Below are positions 35,153-45,575 of a DNA stretch of 64,000 nucleotides, in pieces. Each line of letters starts with the position of its first letter. The stretch's first letter is position 1. Source of the stretch: Chelonoidis abingdonii. Lineage: Eukaryota > Chordata > Testudines > Testudinidae. The stretch lies in assembly GCF_003597395.2 (NCBI RefSeq), contig NC_133776.1, positions 37,731,609 through 37,795,608 on the forward strand. The letters run 5' to 3'. The notes below the pieces were generated by a model that did no database searches, was not told where the DNA came from, and saw only the letters and a list, made by a program, of their open reading frames with translations. A program made the position numbers and the translations under genes.

Positions 35153-35928
35153 CAGGGCCATCCTTAGGCATACACAGCAGCACCAGCCCCTATAACCAGT
35201 CCTATCACTCAGCCGCTCCCCCGCCCCGCAAGGGGCAGAGCCGGCCCTAGGGGGGTGTGGGGCCCCGGACAACTCCCTCTGCCCTGCCTCTTACCCTTCC
35301 CCTCTGCTCTGACCCCAGCATGCCCCCATTCCACCTCCTCCATCAGTGACCCCACACTGACAGTGGCGAGAAGTGGAGCAACCCGGCACCAGCCCGCTCC
35401 AGTCCACCGGTTGTGGAAAGTGGGGCGCCAAAGCTGGGAGCTGGTGATGTGGGGAAAGGATCTCCCCCCCGCAATCACGGGTGGCGGGAAGTGGAGACAC
35501 GCAGCCCCAGCCTGTTCCACTTCCCTTGCCCCCACCCCAGCCACTCTGCTCAGGTTGGGGAAAGGATCGCCCCTGGCTCTCACCGGCGACAGGAAGCAGA
35601 GCACCATGGCTAGGAGCTGGCAGAGTAGAGCAAGCTGGGGCCAGGCTGCTGTGCTTTCTGACACTGCTGGCGAGTGGTGAGGGGATTCCTTCCCCCAAGC
35701 CCCCTCCCTCAAGCAATATGGCTGGGTCCAGGGCGAGGGAAGTGGAGTGGGCTGCTCCTGGCCCCCCCAGTAATCCCCTGGGCCACTCTGGGCCTGTGAT
35801 GGCCCCCAAAATGGCCCCGCACAGCTCCTGCCTCCCAGACCCTGCGGTAGGGGGGAGGCCTGGAGCCCCACACAGCAGCCCCCATGCAGGGGCTGCATAA
35901 GGCACCCAAATGGCTAGGGACAGCCCTG
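35153..35928. mobile_element. GC-rich nonautonomous hAT element (776 bp)
   Basis: The ends CAGGGCCATCCTTAGGC and (reverse complement) CAGGGCTGTCCCTAGCC are hAT-type terminal repeats. Flanking 8-mers ATAGCAGC (35145-35152) and GTAGCAGC (35929-35936) agree at 7 of 8 bases, as expected for a hAT TSD. The interior is much GC-richer than the window and contains diverged repeats of about 100 bp built on 'GGGAAGTGGAG...CCAGCC'. Long frames on both strands (up to 229 codons) are low-complexity by-products of this composition. Confidence 0.82.
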
Positions 35929-35936
35929 GTAGCAGC

Positions 35937-36733
35937 ACAACTTTTTCTATCAGTTAGATCAAACATTTAAAAGGAGAAGGGCCTGCTCCTGTTTGAAGCG
36001 GATAAGAGCCAAAGACCCACTCTGAGGTTCCAAGTTCCCTTCCTTACCATTTAGGTAAATGAGTGTTGCTGATTAGCATCCCACAGCATCGAACCTCAAA
36101 GCTGGCTTAGTTTGTGTGCATCACAAACTGCATAGAAAGGGTGGGATCCAACATCTTTGACTCATGGATAAACTAGGGGAGAAAAATCAGTTGAGCTCTA
36201 GATTGTTCTGGAGTTTGGCTTGTGACTAAATGGGTCTCCTCCCTAAGGCTTACTTGAAAAGGGATTTATGGAGCTAAATGCGTATTTGACTGGTTCAGAA
36301 TTTGGTAAAATATATACAGGAGCCCTGTGGATTACAGCCATGTGTTATTCTGCTTACTGCACAAGAATGATAGCTCTCCGACCTATTAGGGGAGATCCAG
36401 CCCTAATAATTACCCAGTCTCCTGTTGGAGAGATGGACACACACCATCTTCATTGGCTATCTTGCCTTAAAGTACACAATATCTGGGCCTGGGCCTGGAA
36501 CAACTTTAAAGAGACAATAACTTGTGGACCTGAAGGGTCTTCTAGTAGTAACATTACCAAACCTTCATAAAGAAGTCAAACTCTTATGATAAAATCATGA
36601 GTTGGCCATGCTTTATTGGATGGGATGCTAGAAGAAAGATCCATTAAATCAAACAAGTGGGCTAATTATCCAGCATCTTTATACACGATAGCCATAGTTG
36701 CCTTCTGGAAGTCTGAGACAAAGACTGGACAAA
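35937..36733. other. unassigned intergenic DNA
   Basis: No repeat recognised. A 100-codon open frame at 36268-36570 has no known motif and no splice or promoter context, so it is not called. Confidence 0.45.
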
Positions 36734-37149
36734 GAAGCTGTGACCAGGGTCCCAGTGGGGGGTCAGCTGAGATTACCCAGTTAGGGTGAACTGCAAAGAA
36801 TGGGGCAGAGAAACCCCAAAGCTAGTGGATAATTGAATACTTAGATCTACCAAGCCAGCATAAAACAGCTTCTTTATTACCTCACTGGTTGTCCAGAAAC
36901 TAATAGCACAGTTCCCTTAAAGCAGCCCTGCCTCAGGCCTCCATTCAGGTACCCAAGTCAAATCTTATTTCATCATATAAAAGAAAAGGTTCTACCAATC
37001 CCAAAGGATCAGACACATTACCTCCCAGCTTATTGAATACTCCAGCTCTTACTCAAATACATGCATTTATTTAAAAACAAAAGATAGATAGCACGGTTAA
37101 AAGATCAATATACATACAGACATATGTTCAATCCTTGAGGTTTAGATAC

Positions 37150-37637
37150 TGTGGCAAGGCACCTTCTCAGTCTCCCCAGCCTCCGCTGCTTTTAGCCCTG
37201 GCGAGACAGGCTTGGGGAATATGGTTCCCCTTCAGACACAGGGGAAGTCCGTTCCCTCTCTCTACCAGTCTTTTTTAGCCTATTTTTCTCCCTTCTGGGA
37301 GAGGATACTGCCTCTCCTCCTGGTGAGGCTCACTGTCTTGCTGCTCCTAACCAACTGGCAGCAGGACTCCATCTCTCTCTTCTCTCACACCTTCCTTCCC
37401 ATCCCCCAGGGAAGGGTTTAAAAAGGTCTCAGGAAGTCCTTAGTTGGAATCAGCTGATCCTAATTAACCTCAGGTAGCTCCCTCTCAGATGATTCTAATT
37501 GATATTTTGGTAACCACTTCTCAGCTGAACCTGATTGACCTGTTGTTACCCCCCAGTTGATAGGGAGGAAGGCCTTTTAACCCTCTGAGATTGATTTCTA
37601 CCCCTCTCTTGCAGCTGTCTGTTCTGAGTTTATCACA
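37150..37637 (-). mobile_element. nested solo LTR (488 bp) with 4-bp TSD
   Basis: Begins TGTGGCAAGGCACC, ends GTTTATCACA and is flanked by ATAC (37146-37149 and 37638-37641). A 4-bp TSD fits an ERV1/gamma-type integration. On the minus strand a TTTTTAAACCC box could be its TATA region. It splits the family Z LTR. Confidence 0.82.
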
Positions 37638-37708
37638 ATACATAGCAGAGATGGTGAGTTTTGTAGCTGCAAAGAGTTCTTTTAGAATTTAGTTCATAGG
37701 TTGTAGTC

Positions 37709-38014
37709 TAGGGGTCGGCAACCTTTCAGAAGTGGTGTGCCGAGTCTTCATTTATTCACTCTAATTAAAGGTTTTGCGTGCCAGTAATACATTTTAATGT
37801 TTTTAGAAGCTCTGTTTCTATAAGTCTATAATGTATAACTAAACTATTGTTGTATGTAAAGTAAATAAGCTTTTTAAAATGTTTAAGAAGCTTCATTTAA
37901 AATTAAAATTCAGAGCCCCCTGGACCGGTGGCCGGGACCCAGGCAGTGTGAATGCCATTGAAAATCAGCTTGAGTGCTGCCTTCGGCACCCGTGCCATAG
38001 GTTGTCTACCCCTG
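37709..38014. mobile_element. nested hAT MITE (306 bp)
   Basis: Ends TAGGGGTCGGCAACCT and (reverse complement) CAGGGGTAGACAACCTATGG are hAT-Charlie-like. Flanking 8-mers TTGTAGTC (37701-37708) and TTATAGTC (38015-38022) match at 7 of 8. It sits in the family Z LTR, 71 bases from the nested LTR. Non-coding. Confidence 0.85.
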
Positions 38015-38584
38015 TTATAGTCCAATGTCCAACATCATATCCAGGGTGTACCAGAGTAACCGGGATCTCAGCTTGCGACTCAAACTTCCTCTGATGAAGT
38101 TTAAGCAGATCTGAGATAAACAGGATCAGGACCCAAGGATCTTCCATACAATTTCATGTGGTCTATGACAAGTTGGAGTCCCTTCAGGAACAATAGGCTC
38201 TTATTTCCTGACCATCGTCATTAATTATTCACACAGATTAACATAAGGCAGTTTATCCATCAGGCAGTCTATCACTGGTACTTTTCTATACGAATTAACA
38301 TAAGACAATCACCTGTTCCTTCACCATTTGCTATACATTTCAAAGAGAGACAAATACAGAGCTATCCGTGTTTACAATTCATTTAAATGCTAGGATGTTC
38401 TTTAGATCTCTAAATTATCAGAATACAGCATAGACAGGGACTGTTGATTATATTGTTGACCCTACTCATATATAAGGAAATGCACAAAAACACAAACATT
38501 ATCTCCTTTCATGTCTTTAAGTGTTGAATTTGAGTCTTTATTTTGCAGGATGTTTAACCCTTTCTGGCCATGCATCACAGAAGC

Positions 38585-38982
38585 TTGTTATACAAATACT
38601 GTTGATGGAAACATGCTAATGTTTTAATTAAAGATGTGGGACTAGATTTCCAAAAGGGCTCAGCACCTAACCTATGTCATTGTGAGGCTCAGTCTGGGTT
38701 TGTGTGAAGTCAGCATTCTGGTTGTCCAGATATTTGAAAGAGCTCAAAACATAGCCCTTTTGAAAACCTGGCCATTTATTGTGTTGTTTAACCAGTTCTT
38801 GGTTGTCTTGAAAATCTGACGCACTGTCTCCTTTTTTAAAAAATAACTTAAACTTCCCTGGGCTATAATGTCAGGCTCCAGACACAGATGTGGACATTCA
38901 GAAATGAAAATAACTAATTTGCATTAGCTTATAAGTGTACAATGCAGTGTAGCTGTAGGCAGGTCAGTCCCAGAATATTTCA
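38585..38982. other. unassigned intergenic DNA
   Basis: AT-rich, nothing recognised. Confidence 0.5.
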
Positions 38983-39186
38983 GAAAGACAAGGTGGTTGA
39001 GGTAATGTCTTTTCTTGGACCAGCTTCTGTTGATGCACTCCTCCCCTCCCCCCATGTGTACTCTCTAGATGAGAAAAACAAACTTTCTAGCTCTAGCTCT
39101 AGCTCTCTGTGGCTTGAAAGTTTGTGTCTCTCACTGACAGAAGTTGGTCGGATAAAAGATATCACCTCAGCCACCTTGTCTCTAAG
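38983..39186. repeat. fold-back element of about 200 bp
   Basis: The left arm AGACAAGGTGGTTGAGGTAAT with TTGGACCAGCTTCTGTTG is complementary to the right arm CAGAAGTTGGTCGG with ATCACCTCAGCCACCTTGTCT. The central part has CTAGCT repeats (39088-39107). Arms of about 45 bp with a few mismatches make a strong potential hairpin. I recall the same sequence as a high-copy reptilian repeat. Confidence 0.85.
39088..39107 (+). repeat. CTAGCT hexanucleotide repeat
   Basis: Three exact CTAGCT units followed by CT, inside the fold-back element. Confidence 0.85.
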
Positions 39187-39526
39187 TGTACAAAGCATTT
39201 ATAATATTAAATATAAATACCTCTCCCACTATGCCCCATTACCGAATGTATTTTAGGGGCTTGGATTCTTCAGTTGGGCTGTTGTTGACTTGCTCCGTGC
39301 CAGGACAATGCCTGGCAACAGGATCTGAGGTGATCAACGAATGGCATGAAAGCATAGGGCCTCCCAGGTTGTTGAGGCTGCTACCTAATGCGTGTCACCC
39401 TACACCCAATAACAACTTCAGAGTACAAGATAATTTACCCAGTGCTCTAAGGAGTCAGTGAACCAGTCAGGAGACAAACCGCAAGAGCCCTAGCACAGGA
39501 CACTAGGAGAAAGTTTACTAGTGAAA
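39187..39526. other. unassigned intergenic DNA
   Basis: Nothing recognised between the fold-back repeat and the LTR-like element. Confidence 0.45.
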
Positions 39527-39531
39527 GGGAC

Positions 39532-40517
39532 TGTGACAGTTTTGGGAGTGTATCTGTGTCGGTTTATGAATTTCATTGTGTTTTATGAACACTATTTATG
39601 ATTATAACCTTCAGTGTGGATTAGAACTTCCATTCTGTGGCAAAAACCCAGGCTGTTTGGGGAACTGAAACAGGGCTTTTTAGGAGTCCTGGACATTGGA
39701 TAACTCTGCCTTGGTGGGACAATAGGAGATACCAATAGAACCATTAGCTGTTAACAGCCATCTCTGCCCAGCAGCCCAGGGGGAGAGGGTACGTGTTGGA
39801 GAATGGTCTATCCCAGCGTAAGAAGAGAAGCAGAAAAAGGTGACAAACTTCTTTTGAAATGAAATTCTGTCTAGCAAAGAGGGCCAGCCTCTTGCCAGAA
39901 TCAGACTTAGCAGGAGGAGAGGTGACGGGGACAAAGGGGCTCCCCCCTCAAGGACACTGATCAGCACACATGGTCTCTCTTGAGTGGAAAGGACTCTGAG
40001 GGAGGGAATGGTGTTCAGGAATTTGTTGTTTTCCATAGATCTGTAACTGTTCTGTGCTCTCTAACAAGTCAGTGTGTATGTGTGTAAGATATCCCTTTGC
40101 TAAGCCCATGTTCTTTTCTTTAACTATCTTGGGGTGTAACTAGAGAACCCAGAGTTCACCCAGCCAGGTGGATACTGCAGGAAATGGAACAGGGCTTGGG
40201 AGAGTCAAGGCTCTGGCTCCAGCATCTAAGTGGCTGGACTGCCAGTAGGGTGTCAGACACAGACCTAGGGGTGTGCCTGAGTGACCCAGAGCAAGGAGCT
40301 TAGCAGCCCATGGGATTCAGCGGTTGGATCTCTTTACAACAGACTGATGTCCAGCCAGAGGGTGTGCCTGGAGGAGGGTATGAGACAGACAAAAGCTGAA
40401 ACAAAGCAATCATTCATGAAGCAAATAAACGCAATCAATCCACCCATCAGTGCTCCCCGTCTCACCAGCCAGTCATTCCCCCAGCGGGCCTGAGACTGTG
40501 ACCCTGTTGGTCTCACT
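39532..40517. mobile_element. candidate LTR-type element (986 bp)
   Basis: The segment starts TGTGACAGTTTTGGG and is bounded by GGGAC on both sides (39527-39531 and 40518-40522). Its size is like families X and Z, and TGTGA is a shared start. The last bases are TCACT rather than the expected CA, so one mutated terminal base must be assumed. Orientation is unknown and no coding region is seen. Confidence 0.45.
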
Positions 40518-40522
40518 GGGAC

Positions 40523-41988
40523 ATGTTTGCACACTTAACATTTACTTGAGCTCTGATCTCTTTCAGGTCATTGCTGGCAGACACATGGCTGGAAGGTGCA
40601 GTCAATAGATGGGAAACAGTTTTATACAACATTAGGAATTTAATCCCACTGGTAGCAGCAGACTGGGTGCTTCTCCTGAACACACAGCCCAGCATAGTAT
40701 AGAACTGGGTGAACTTTTTCATACTTGAACCTGGGTCTTCTACATGCTAGTTGAATGCACTAACCTCTGGGCTACAGAGCGTATGGGGGAGGGGAATGAA
40801 GGTCTCACCACCGCCACCTTCTCCTGTTTGCTTCTAATGAAATTGTGGTTAAAAATGCCCCAAATCTAAACAAAATATGTTGTTCAACCCCCAAACTTTT
40901 TTTCACTTTTGTTTCACCAAGAAAACAAAAACATTGTTTGTTTAGGGTCAACCCCAAAGGGATTTTTTTGCATTGTTTTGTTCAGCCAGTGAACTGAAAA
41001 ATCTGTTTTTTTTGCACATCTCTAATCCTATGATGTAATAGCAAGATCCCAGCCCCCACCCGGGTTGTCCTTCCACCAAGGGTTCTTTGGCCATACAGGC
41101 CTGATCCAAATGCCTCTGAAGTCAGTGGGATGCTGCATACTGACTTCAGCAGACTTTGGCTCCAACTGCTTGATCCTGCCCTCACTGAAGTTGGTGCCAT
41201 TATTGCCAACTCCAGTGTGTTTAGAATCAGGCCCTGACTCAACAATGACCTGAAGGGCATCGTCTGTGGTTCCCACAAACCCAGCCACAGTGCAGGTGGG
41301 GGGCAGAGAGGCACTTCAGAAATGGAGTCATGTGAGGAACAGGAGCAGGCTCGTTAGGCCGCAGCAAGCAGCTCACTTCAGCTTTTCATGGGAGTTAAAC
41401 GGGGGCTCGCTGTCTGAGCAGTGAGTCTCTCTCAGCCAGCTAGGCAAACGCCATTGACTGGCGGTCAGGGGAAATCACAGCAGGCAGTTTGTGCTGTGGA
41501 GCCCATCCCAGGCTTTTCCTTCCCTTCTCTCCCTTCCCTGTGGGGAGAGAGCACTGGCAGCAGGGCCAACAGCATGAGCTTAAGGGCCCAAAGAGCTTGG
41601 TCCCCCTGCTCCCCACGTGGCCTGAAAAGGGGCAAAGCAGAATAACGAGCTCCTCGAGCTGCCACCCCGAGCCTGGTAAGGAAGAAGAGGGGACCCTGCT
41701 GTGTGCTGCCCATCCCTGGTCTCGGGGAGGGAGGTGAAGATCTCCAGGCGGGGCAGAGATGAGGCTGGGGATCTGAACTGAGGTGGAGGGAACAGAATTG
41801 CAGGGCGGTGAATGGGGAGTGGAATAATAACAGGATTAATTGCTTGGCAGGGGATGGGCAGATGTGGGAGGTGAGAGCCCCTGTAGGTTCGGCCAGAATC
41901 CCCTTTCCCAATAAATGTGGGAGAGTGGGCAACACTGACTGTCACATGCATGCTGGGGATGGGCAGGGGAGTTCAGAAATCACTGATA
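40523..41988. other. unassigned intergenic DNA with small fold-backs
   Basis: A fold-back lies near 41100-41235 (GGCCTGATCCAAATGCC...AGAATCAGGCCC). An AT-rich repeat at 40850-41015 is full of TTTTTT and AAAACAAAAAC runs. The moderately GC-rich stretch 41380-41960 gives frames on both strands without family signatures. Confidence 0.5.
41100..41240. repeat. fold-back repeat, same family as 22870
   Basis: CAGGCCTGATCC...CTCTGAAGTCAGTGGGATGC pairs imperfectly with CACTGAAGTTGG...GAATCAGGCCCTG. The TGACTTCAGC motif lies in the middle. Confidence 0.6.
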
Positions 41989-42395
41989 GACCCTGTGATG
42001 CTGGCAGACCAAGGTGTCAGCTCATGCCAAGGCCTTGGACCCACTGAACACTGACTAATGTATAGCTGGAAACCCGTCTGGCTTACCTGCGTGTTAGTAT
42101 AGTTACAATAGATATTAGTGTTAGAAGAATGTGTTTAGCATTTAGACTTTATGGAATGCTTGCCGGATGCTACTTATATCTGTGTCCCACGCTATAATGT
42201 AATACTCAAGTGCTGACTCCATAACTGAAGCAAATCACCAAACAGGAAAAAAAACTTCACTGTATGCAAAATTCTGGGTTCCTACCGAAGGTGTCATCTC
42301 CTGCCCATCAGGAATCACTATTGAATCCAAATGGGCCATTGTGGAACAAAGATTTTGTCAACTGTTGCCACCTCCCATCCATGACAAGGTAACCT

Positions 42396-43160
42396 TTGGA
42401 GGACAAGGTCAAAATTCAAAATGATCTGGACAAATTGGAGAAATGGTCTGAGGTAAACCAGATGAAGTTCAATACAGACAAATTCAAAGTGCTCCACTTA
42501 GGAAGGAACAATCAGTTTCACACATACAGAATGGGAAGAGACTGTCTAGGAAGGAGTATGGCAGAAAGAGATCTAGGGGTCATAGTGGACCACAAGCTAA
42601 ATATGAGTCAACAGTGTGATACTGTTGCAAAAAAAGCAAACGTGATTCTGGGATGCATTAACAGGTGTGTTGTAAACAAGACACGAGAAGTCATTCTTCC
42701 GCTCTACTCTGCGCTGGTTAGGCCTCAACTGGAGTATTGTGTCCAGTTCTGGGCACCGCATTTCAAGAAAGATGTGGAGAAATTGGAGAGGGTCCAGAGA
42801 AGAGCAACAAGAATGATTAAAGGTCTTGAGAACATGACCTATGAAGGAAGGCTGAAAGAATTGGGTTTATTTAGTTTGGAAAAGAGAAGACTGAGAGGGG
42901 ACATGATAGCAGTTTTCAGGTATCTAAAAGGGTGTCATCAGGAGGAGGGAGAAAACTTGTTCACCTTAGCCTCTAATGATAGAACAAGAAGCAATGGGCT
43001 TAAACTGCAGCAAGGGAGATTTAGGTTGGACATTAGGAAAAAGTTCCTAACTGTCAGGGTAGTTAAACACTGGAATAAATTGCCTAGGGAGGTTGTGGAA
43101 TCTCCATCTCTGGAGATATTTAAGTGTAGGTTAGATAAATGTCTATCAGGGATGGTCTAG
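42396..43160 (+). pseudogene. C-terminal part of CR1 ORF2, still open
   Basis: A 254-codon frame ends at TAG (43158-43160). Landmarks are DKLEKWSEVNQMKFN near the start, [50 protein letters not shown] and FRLDIRKKFLTVRVVKHWNK near the end. This is the region after the RT catalytic core, a thumb or connection-like domain. The catalytic FADD and the endonuclease are absent because of 5' truncation, so it cannot act alone. The first codon is TTG, not ATG. Confidence 0.9.
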
Positions 43161-43249
43161 ACAGTATTTGGTCCTGCCATGAGGGCAGGGGACTGGACTC
43201 GATGATCTCTCAAGGTCCCTTCTAGTCCTAGAGTCTATGAATCTATGAA
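42396..43249 (+). mobile_element. 5'-truncated CR1 LINE 3' end with open frame
   Basis: A sense CR1 fragment inside the family X LTR. It ends with the CR1 tail: GACTGGACTCGATGATCTCTC, AAGGTCCCTTCTAGTCC, then ATCTATGA-type repeats (GTCTATGAATCTATGAAT). The 5' truncation point is around 42390. The well-preserved frame makes this one of the youngest CR1 pieces here. Confidence 0.9.
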
Positions 43250-43521
43250 TAAATGTGGAAGTGCTTGTAACATCAACTTGGACTCTAGTGAGGTGAGGAT
43301 AAGAATCCCTGTCCAGGAGGAATCAGGGTCTCTATGCTGTCTGAACTCTGAGAGGCAAAGATTTCTAAACATAAGCAAGAGTTCCCCAAGCTGCTTGGCT
43401 TGTGTTAGCCCTAAAGGACAAATAGATCTGCTATTAACTTTTGAACTTAAGACCATATCTCATTTGTGTATGTTTATTTGCTTTAACTTTGTAAGTAACT
43501 CTCATTTCTTTTTTCCTAGTC

Positions 43522-43527
43522 AATAAA
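43522..43527 (+). promoter_or_regulatory. AATAAA in the family X LTR
   Basis: The hexamer follows a T-rich stretch and precedes CCTTTAGTTAG. The antisense copy has a diverged counterpart (ATTTATTAAATAGG region near 28405), which suits the LTR's own poly(A) signal. Confidence 0.5.
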
Positions 43528-43664
43528 CCTTTAGTTAGTTTTATTACAAGATTGGCTACAAATATTGTCTTTGGTTTGAGATCTGAATATATATGACCTG
43601 GGAAAGTGACTGGCCCTTTGAGTCTGAGTGTAACCTAAATATTGTGACTTTTGGAATAAAGAAC

Positions 43665-44110
43665 TGTTGGAGAAAAACTCAGTTCTCGCTTTTTGTTTGG
43701 GTGCAGCAGAGTCAGATACTTTATTCTGTTTAGCAGCTAAAGCAGGGAGAGAGTGCACTAGGACATAGGGTCTCCCCTTCCTAGACAAGTCTCTCAACAG
43801 GTAAACAATTACAGCAAGCATTTATACTTTTGATACAGACAATAATAAGCAACAGCTGCATTTTGTTTATACATTGGTCATCCTGATGTCTTGTTTTTCT
43901 CACTTAAGAGACTCCAGTCTACGTTTCGTATTATCTACACAAGGTCGAAAAACAACTTCTCACATACTTCTTTTCCACTCGCCTCATACAATCCTCGCTT
44001 CTACAAATCTCGCGTTATTAGGGTTACAGTTAGCCTAACTTTTGCTAACAAAGACTGTCATGCATTAAGATCCCCTACAAATCCCTGTCAGTTCTTTCTG
44101 TACTTCCACA
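43665..44110. mobile_element. nested solo LTR (446 bp) with 4-bp TSD
   Basis: Begins TGTTGGAGAAAAACTC, ends GTACTTCCACA and is flanked by GAAC at 43661-43664 and 44111-44114. Family X sequence continues on both sides (GGAATAAA on the left; CATCTGTCACTAAG on the right). The 4-bp TSD fits an ERV1-like integration. Orientation not fixed. Confidence 0.8.
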
Positions 44111-44354
44111 GAACCATCTGTCACTAAGTCTGGCTTGCGTGAGTGGCAAGATAAACTGGAATGCCCAAGGGGACTGTGCATTGACTCCATGGTGAGACTG
44201 TTATAGTGCTTTAGGAATTCACACATGTTACAAGGCTAGTGAAACATAATTATAATATATACAACCAGTTTGGGGTTTTTGCTCTGTTTCTTGACAGTTT
44301 GCCAGGAGGTTGGCACTCACAGTTGTGAGCACCTCAAGAAAGCATGACAGACCT

Positions 44355-45114
44355 CAAAAGCAAAATATATATTTTTTTTAAATATCGTGATTTTTTGGCC
44401 CAATCTCATGATTTTTGGGACATCTGATTAATGATTTTTAATCTCTTGAGGTTGGCAATGCTGAGAACTAAAATATGTATGTGCTGTCTGTGTTGACATG
44501 AAGACCAATGTGAGGTCATTGCTTTTTAAAAGGGTATAGGGTAGTGCATTCAAGCCCAGGGGTCTCACTAAATACTAATGATATAATTTAAAAAATACTC
44601 ATTACTGATTTTCTTGACTATTTTGCCCATTTTTACAGAGATTTCACTAATGCTGTTTTATAAATCTGGGGGCCCAGTTTTCCTCCGGAGCATGGAAGAA
44701 TCCTGCAAATATAGCACAGCTGTATTATGGTGCATGGAAGCTTGGAGCGCTAGTAAAGTTTTCTGGTGAATTCTGAGTAACTTTTACAGAATGCCATTCA
44801 TATAAACTCTGGATGGCACTAAAATGTTCTGAAGCAATACTCAACAGCACACACAGAATAGTTTATAACTCAGTATGTAGTGTAAGCCATTGACCACTGG
44901 GGAGCAGCAACCCTATTGTGCAACAATGAACTCCGAAGTGTAAATGTGGCTTTTCAGTATTTGTTTCATTATCGCTGTTATGTGTAGGAAAATGGAGACT
45001 TAAATAAATAGGGCTATTCAGTTAATCTTACTTATTTGATCAGTTTTTTTCTCTTGGCCTCCAATAGCCCTTCTAGCTTCCTTGTTAGGGATGTCAGGAT
45101 CTTCCTTTGTTCTC
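44355..45114. other. unassigned DNA after the nested stack
   Basis: The first 110 bases (44355-44465) are an AT-rich fragment with CATGATTTTTGG-like motifs of a reptilian repeat I cannot name. The rest has no recognised feature. Confidence 0.45.
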
Positions 45115-45117
45115 AGA

Positions 45118-45402
45118 GGTATCTTTACACTGTAGCTGGGAGGTGTCATTTCCAGCTCCAGGAGATGTACACGCACAGCTTTGATGGAGCTAGCGTGCTA
45201 ACTGCAGTGTGGCCATCGTGCTGGTGGTGGGATGGGCTAGCCACCTGAGTTTGTATCTAGGATGGGACTGTACTCCAGCAGCTAGCCTGAGCTGCTGCCT
45301 GCCCTGCCACTGCATAGCTATTTTTACTGCACTAGCTCAATCAAAACTAGAACACGTACGGCTACCTGAGCTGGAAATTACAGCTGTAGTGTAGCCGTAA
45401 CC
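45118..45402. mobile_element. MITE with ~40-bp terminal inverted repeats
   Basis: The left end GGTATCTTTACACTGTAGCT...CATTTCCAGCTCC pairs with the right end GGTTACGGCTACACTACAGCT...TTTCCAGCTC (reverse complement). AGA flanks both sides. Length (285 bp), TIR and possible 3-bp TSD suggest a nonautonomous Harbinger-type element. Non-coding. Confidence 0.72.
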
Positions 45403-45439
45403 AGAGCTTCTGGGTGAAAACTTAAACTCTCTCTTTCAT

Positions 45440-45575
45440 TTATTAAGGCCCTGATCCAGCAAGGTACTTAAGCACGTGCCTATTTTGAAGCATGTGAAGT
45501 CTCAGTGACTTCTGTGGGGCTACTCACACTTACAGATAGGCATGTGCTTAAGTACTTTGGTAGAAGGGGGCCTCA
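45440..45575. repeat. palindromic repeat with AAGCACGTGC arms
   Basis: GGCCCTGATCCAGCAAGG, ACTTAAGCACGTGCCTA pairs with TAGGCATGTGCTTAAGTACTTTG and GGGGCC. The related copy at 61228-61375 has AAGCACTTATGTGCGTGCTT. Confidence 0.75.

Larger units (their letters stand above)
36739..38579 (-). mobile_element. solo LTR, family Z (about 1,035 bp without insertions), host of a nested stack
   Basis: Begins TGTGACCAGGGTCCC, ends GGCCATGCATCACA and is flanked by perfect GAAGC repeats (36734-36738 and 38580-38584). Two younger elements sit inside it, an LTR at 37150-37637 and a hAT MITE at 37709-38014, each with its own TSD. The reverse orientation is suggested by an antisense poly(A)-like TTTATT near 37068. 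No internal retroviral genes. Confidence 0.85.
41994..44349 (+). mobile_element. solo LTR, family X, split by two later insertions
   Basis: It starts TGTGATGCTGGCAG and ends AAGCATGACA. Flanks are GACCC (41989-41993) and GACCT (44350-44354), a 5-bp TSD with one mismatch. Without the CR1 fragment (42396 to about 43249) and the nested LTR (43665-44110) it is about 1,056 bp, matching the antisense copy at 28039. An AATAAA at 43522-43527 probably served as the LTR poly(A) signal. It holds no viral genes. Confidence 0.83.

Noticed and set aside
35209..35938. Long open frames of 215 and 229 codons on the minus strand and 139-141 on the plus strand
   Set aside because: They all lie inside a GC-rich hAT element with internal repeats and are rich in Gly, Pro, Ala and Ser. 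Frames open on both strands reflect lack of AT-rich stops. No family signature.
36268..36570. A 100-codon plus-strand frame
   Set aside because: No motif, signal peptide or splice context recognised. Length is within chance for this much sequence.
40700..40790. Possible tRNA gene or tRNA-derived SINE (GAACCTGGGTCTTCTACATG)
   Set aside because: Only a B-box-like scrap in antisense. No cloverleaf or A box could be assembled, so not annotated.
41465..41951. Frames of 156 and 123 codons on the minus strand
   Set aside because: Moderate GC content and several overlapping frames on both strands, without domain similarity or exon boundaries.
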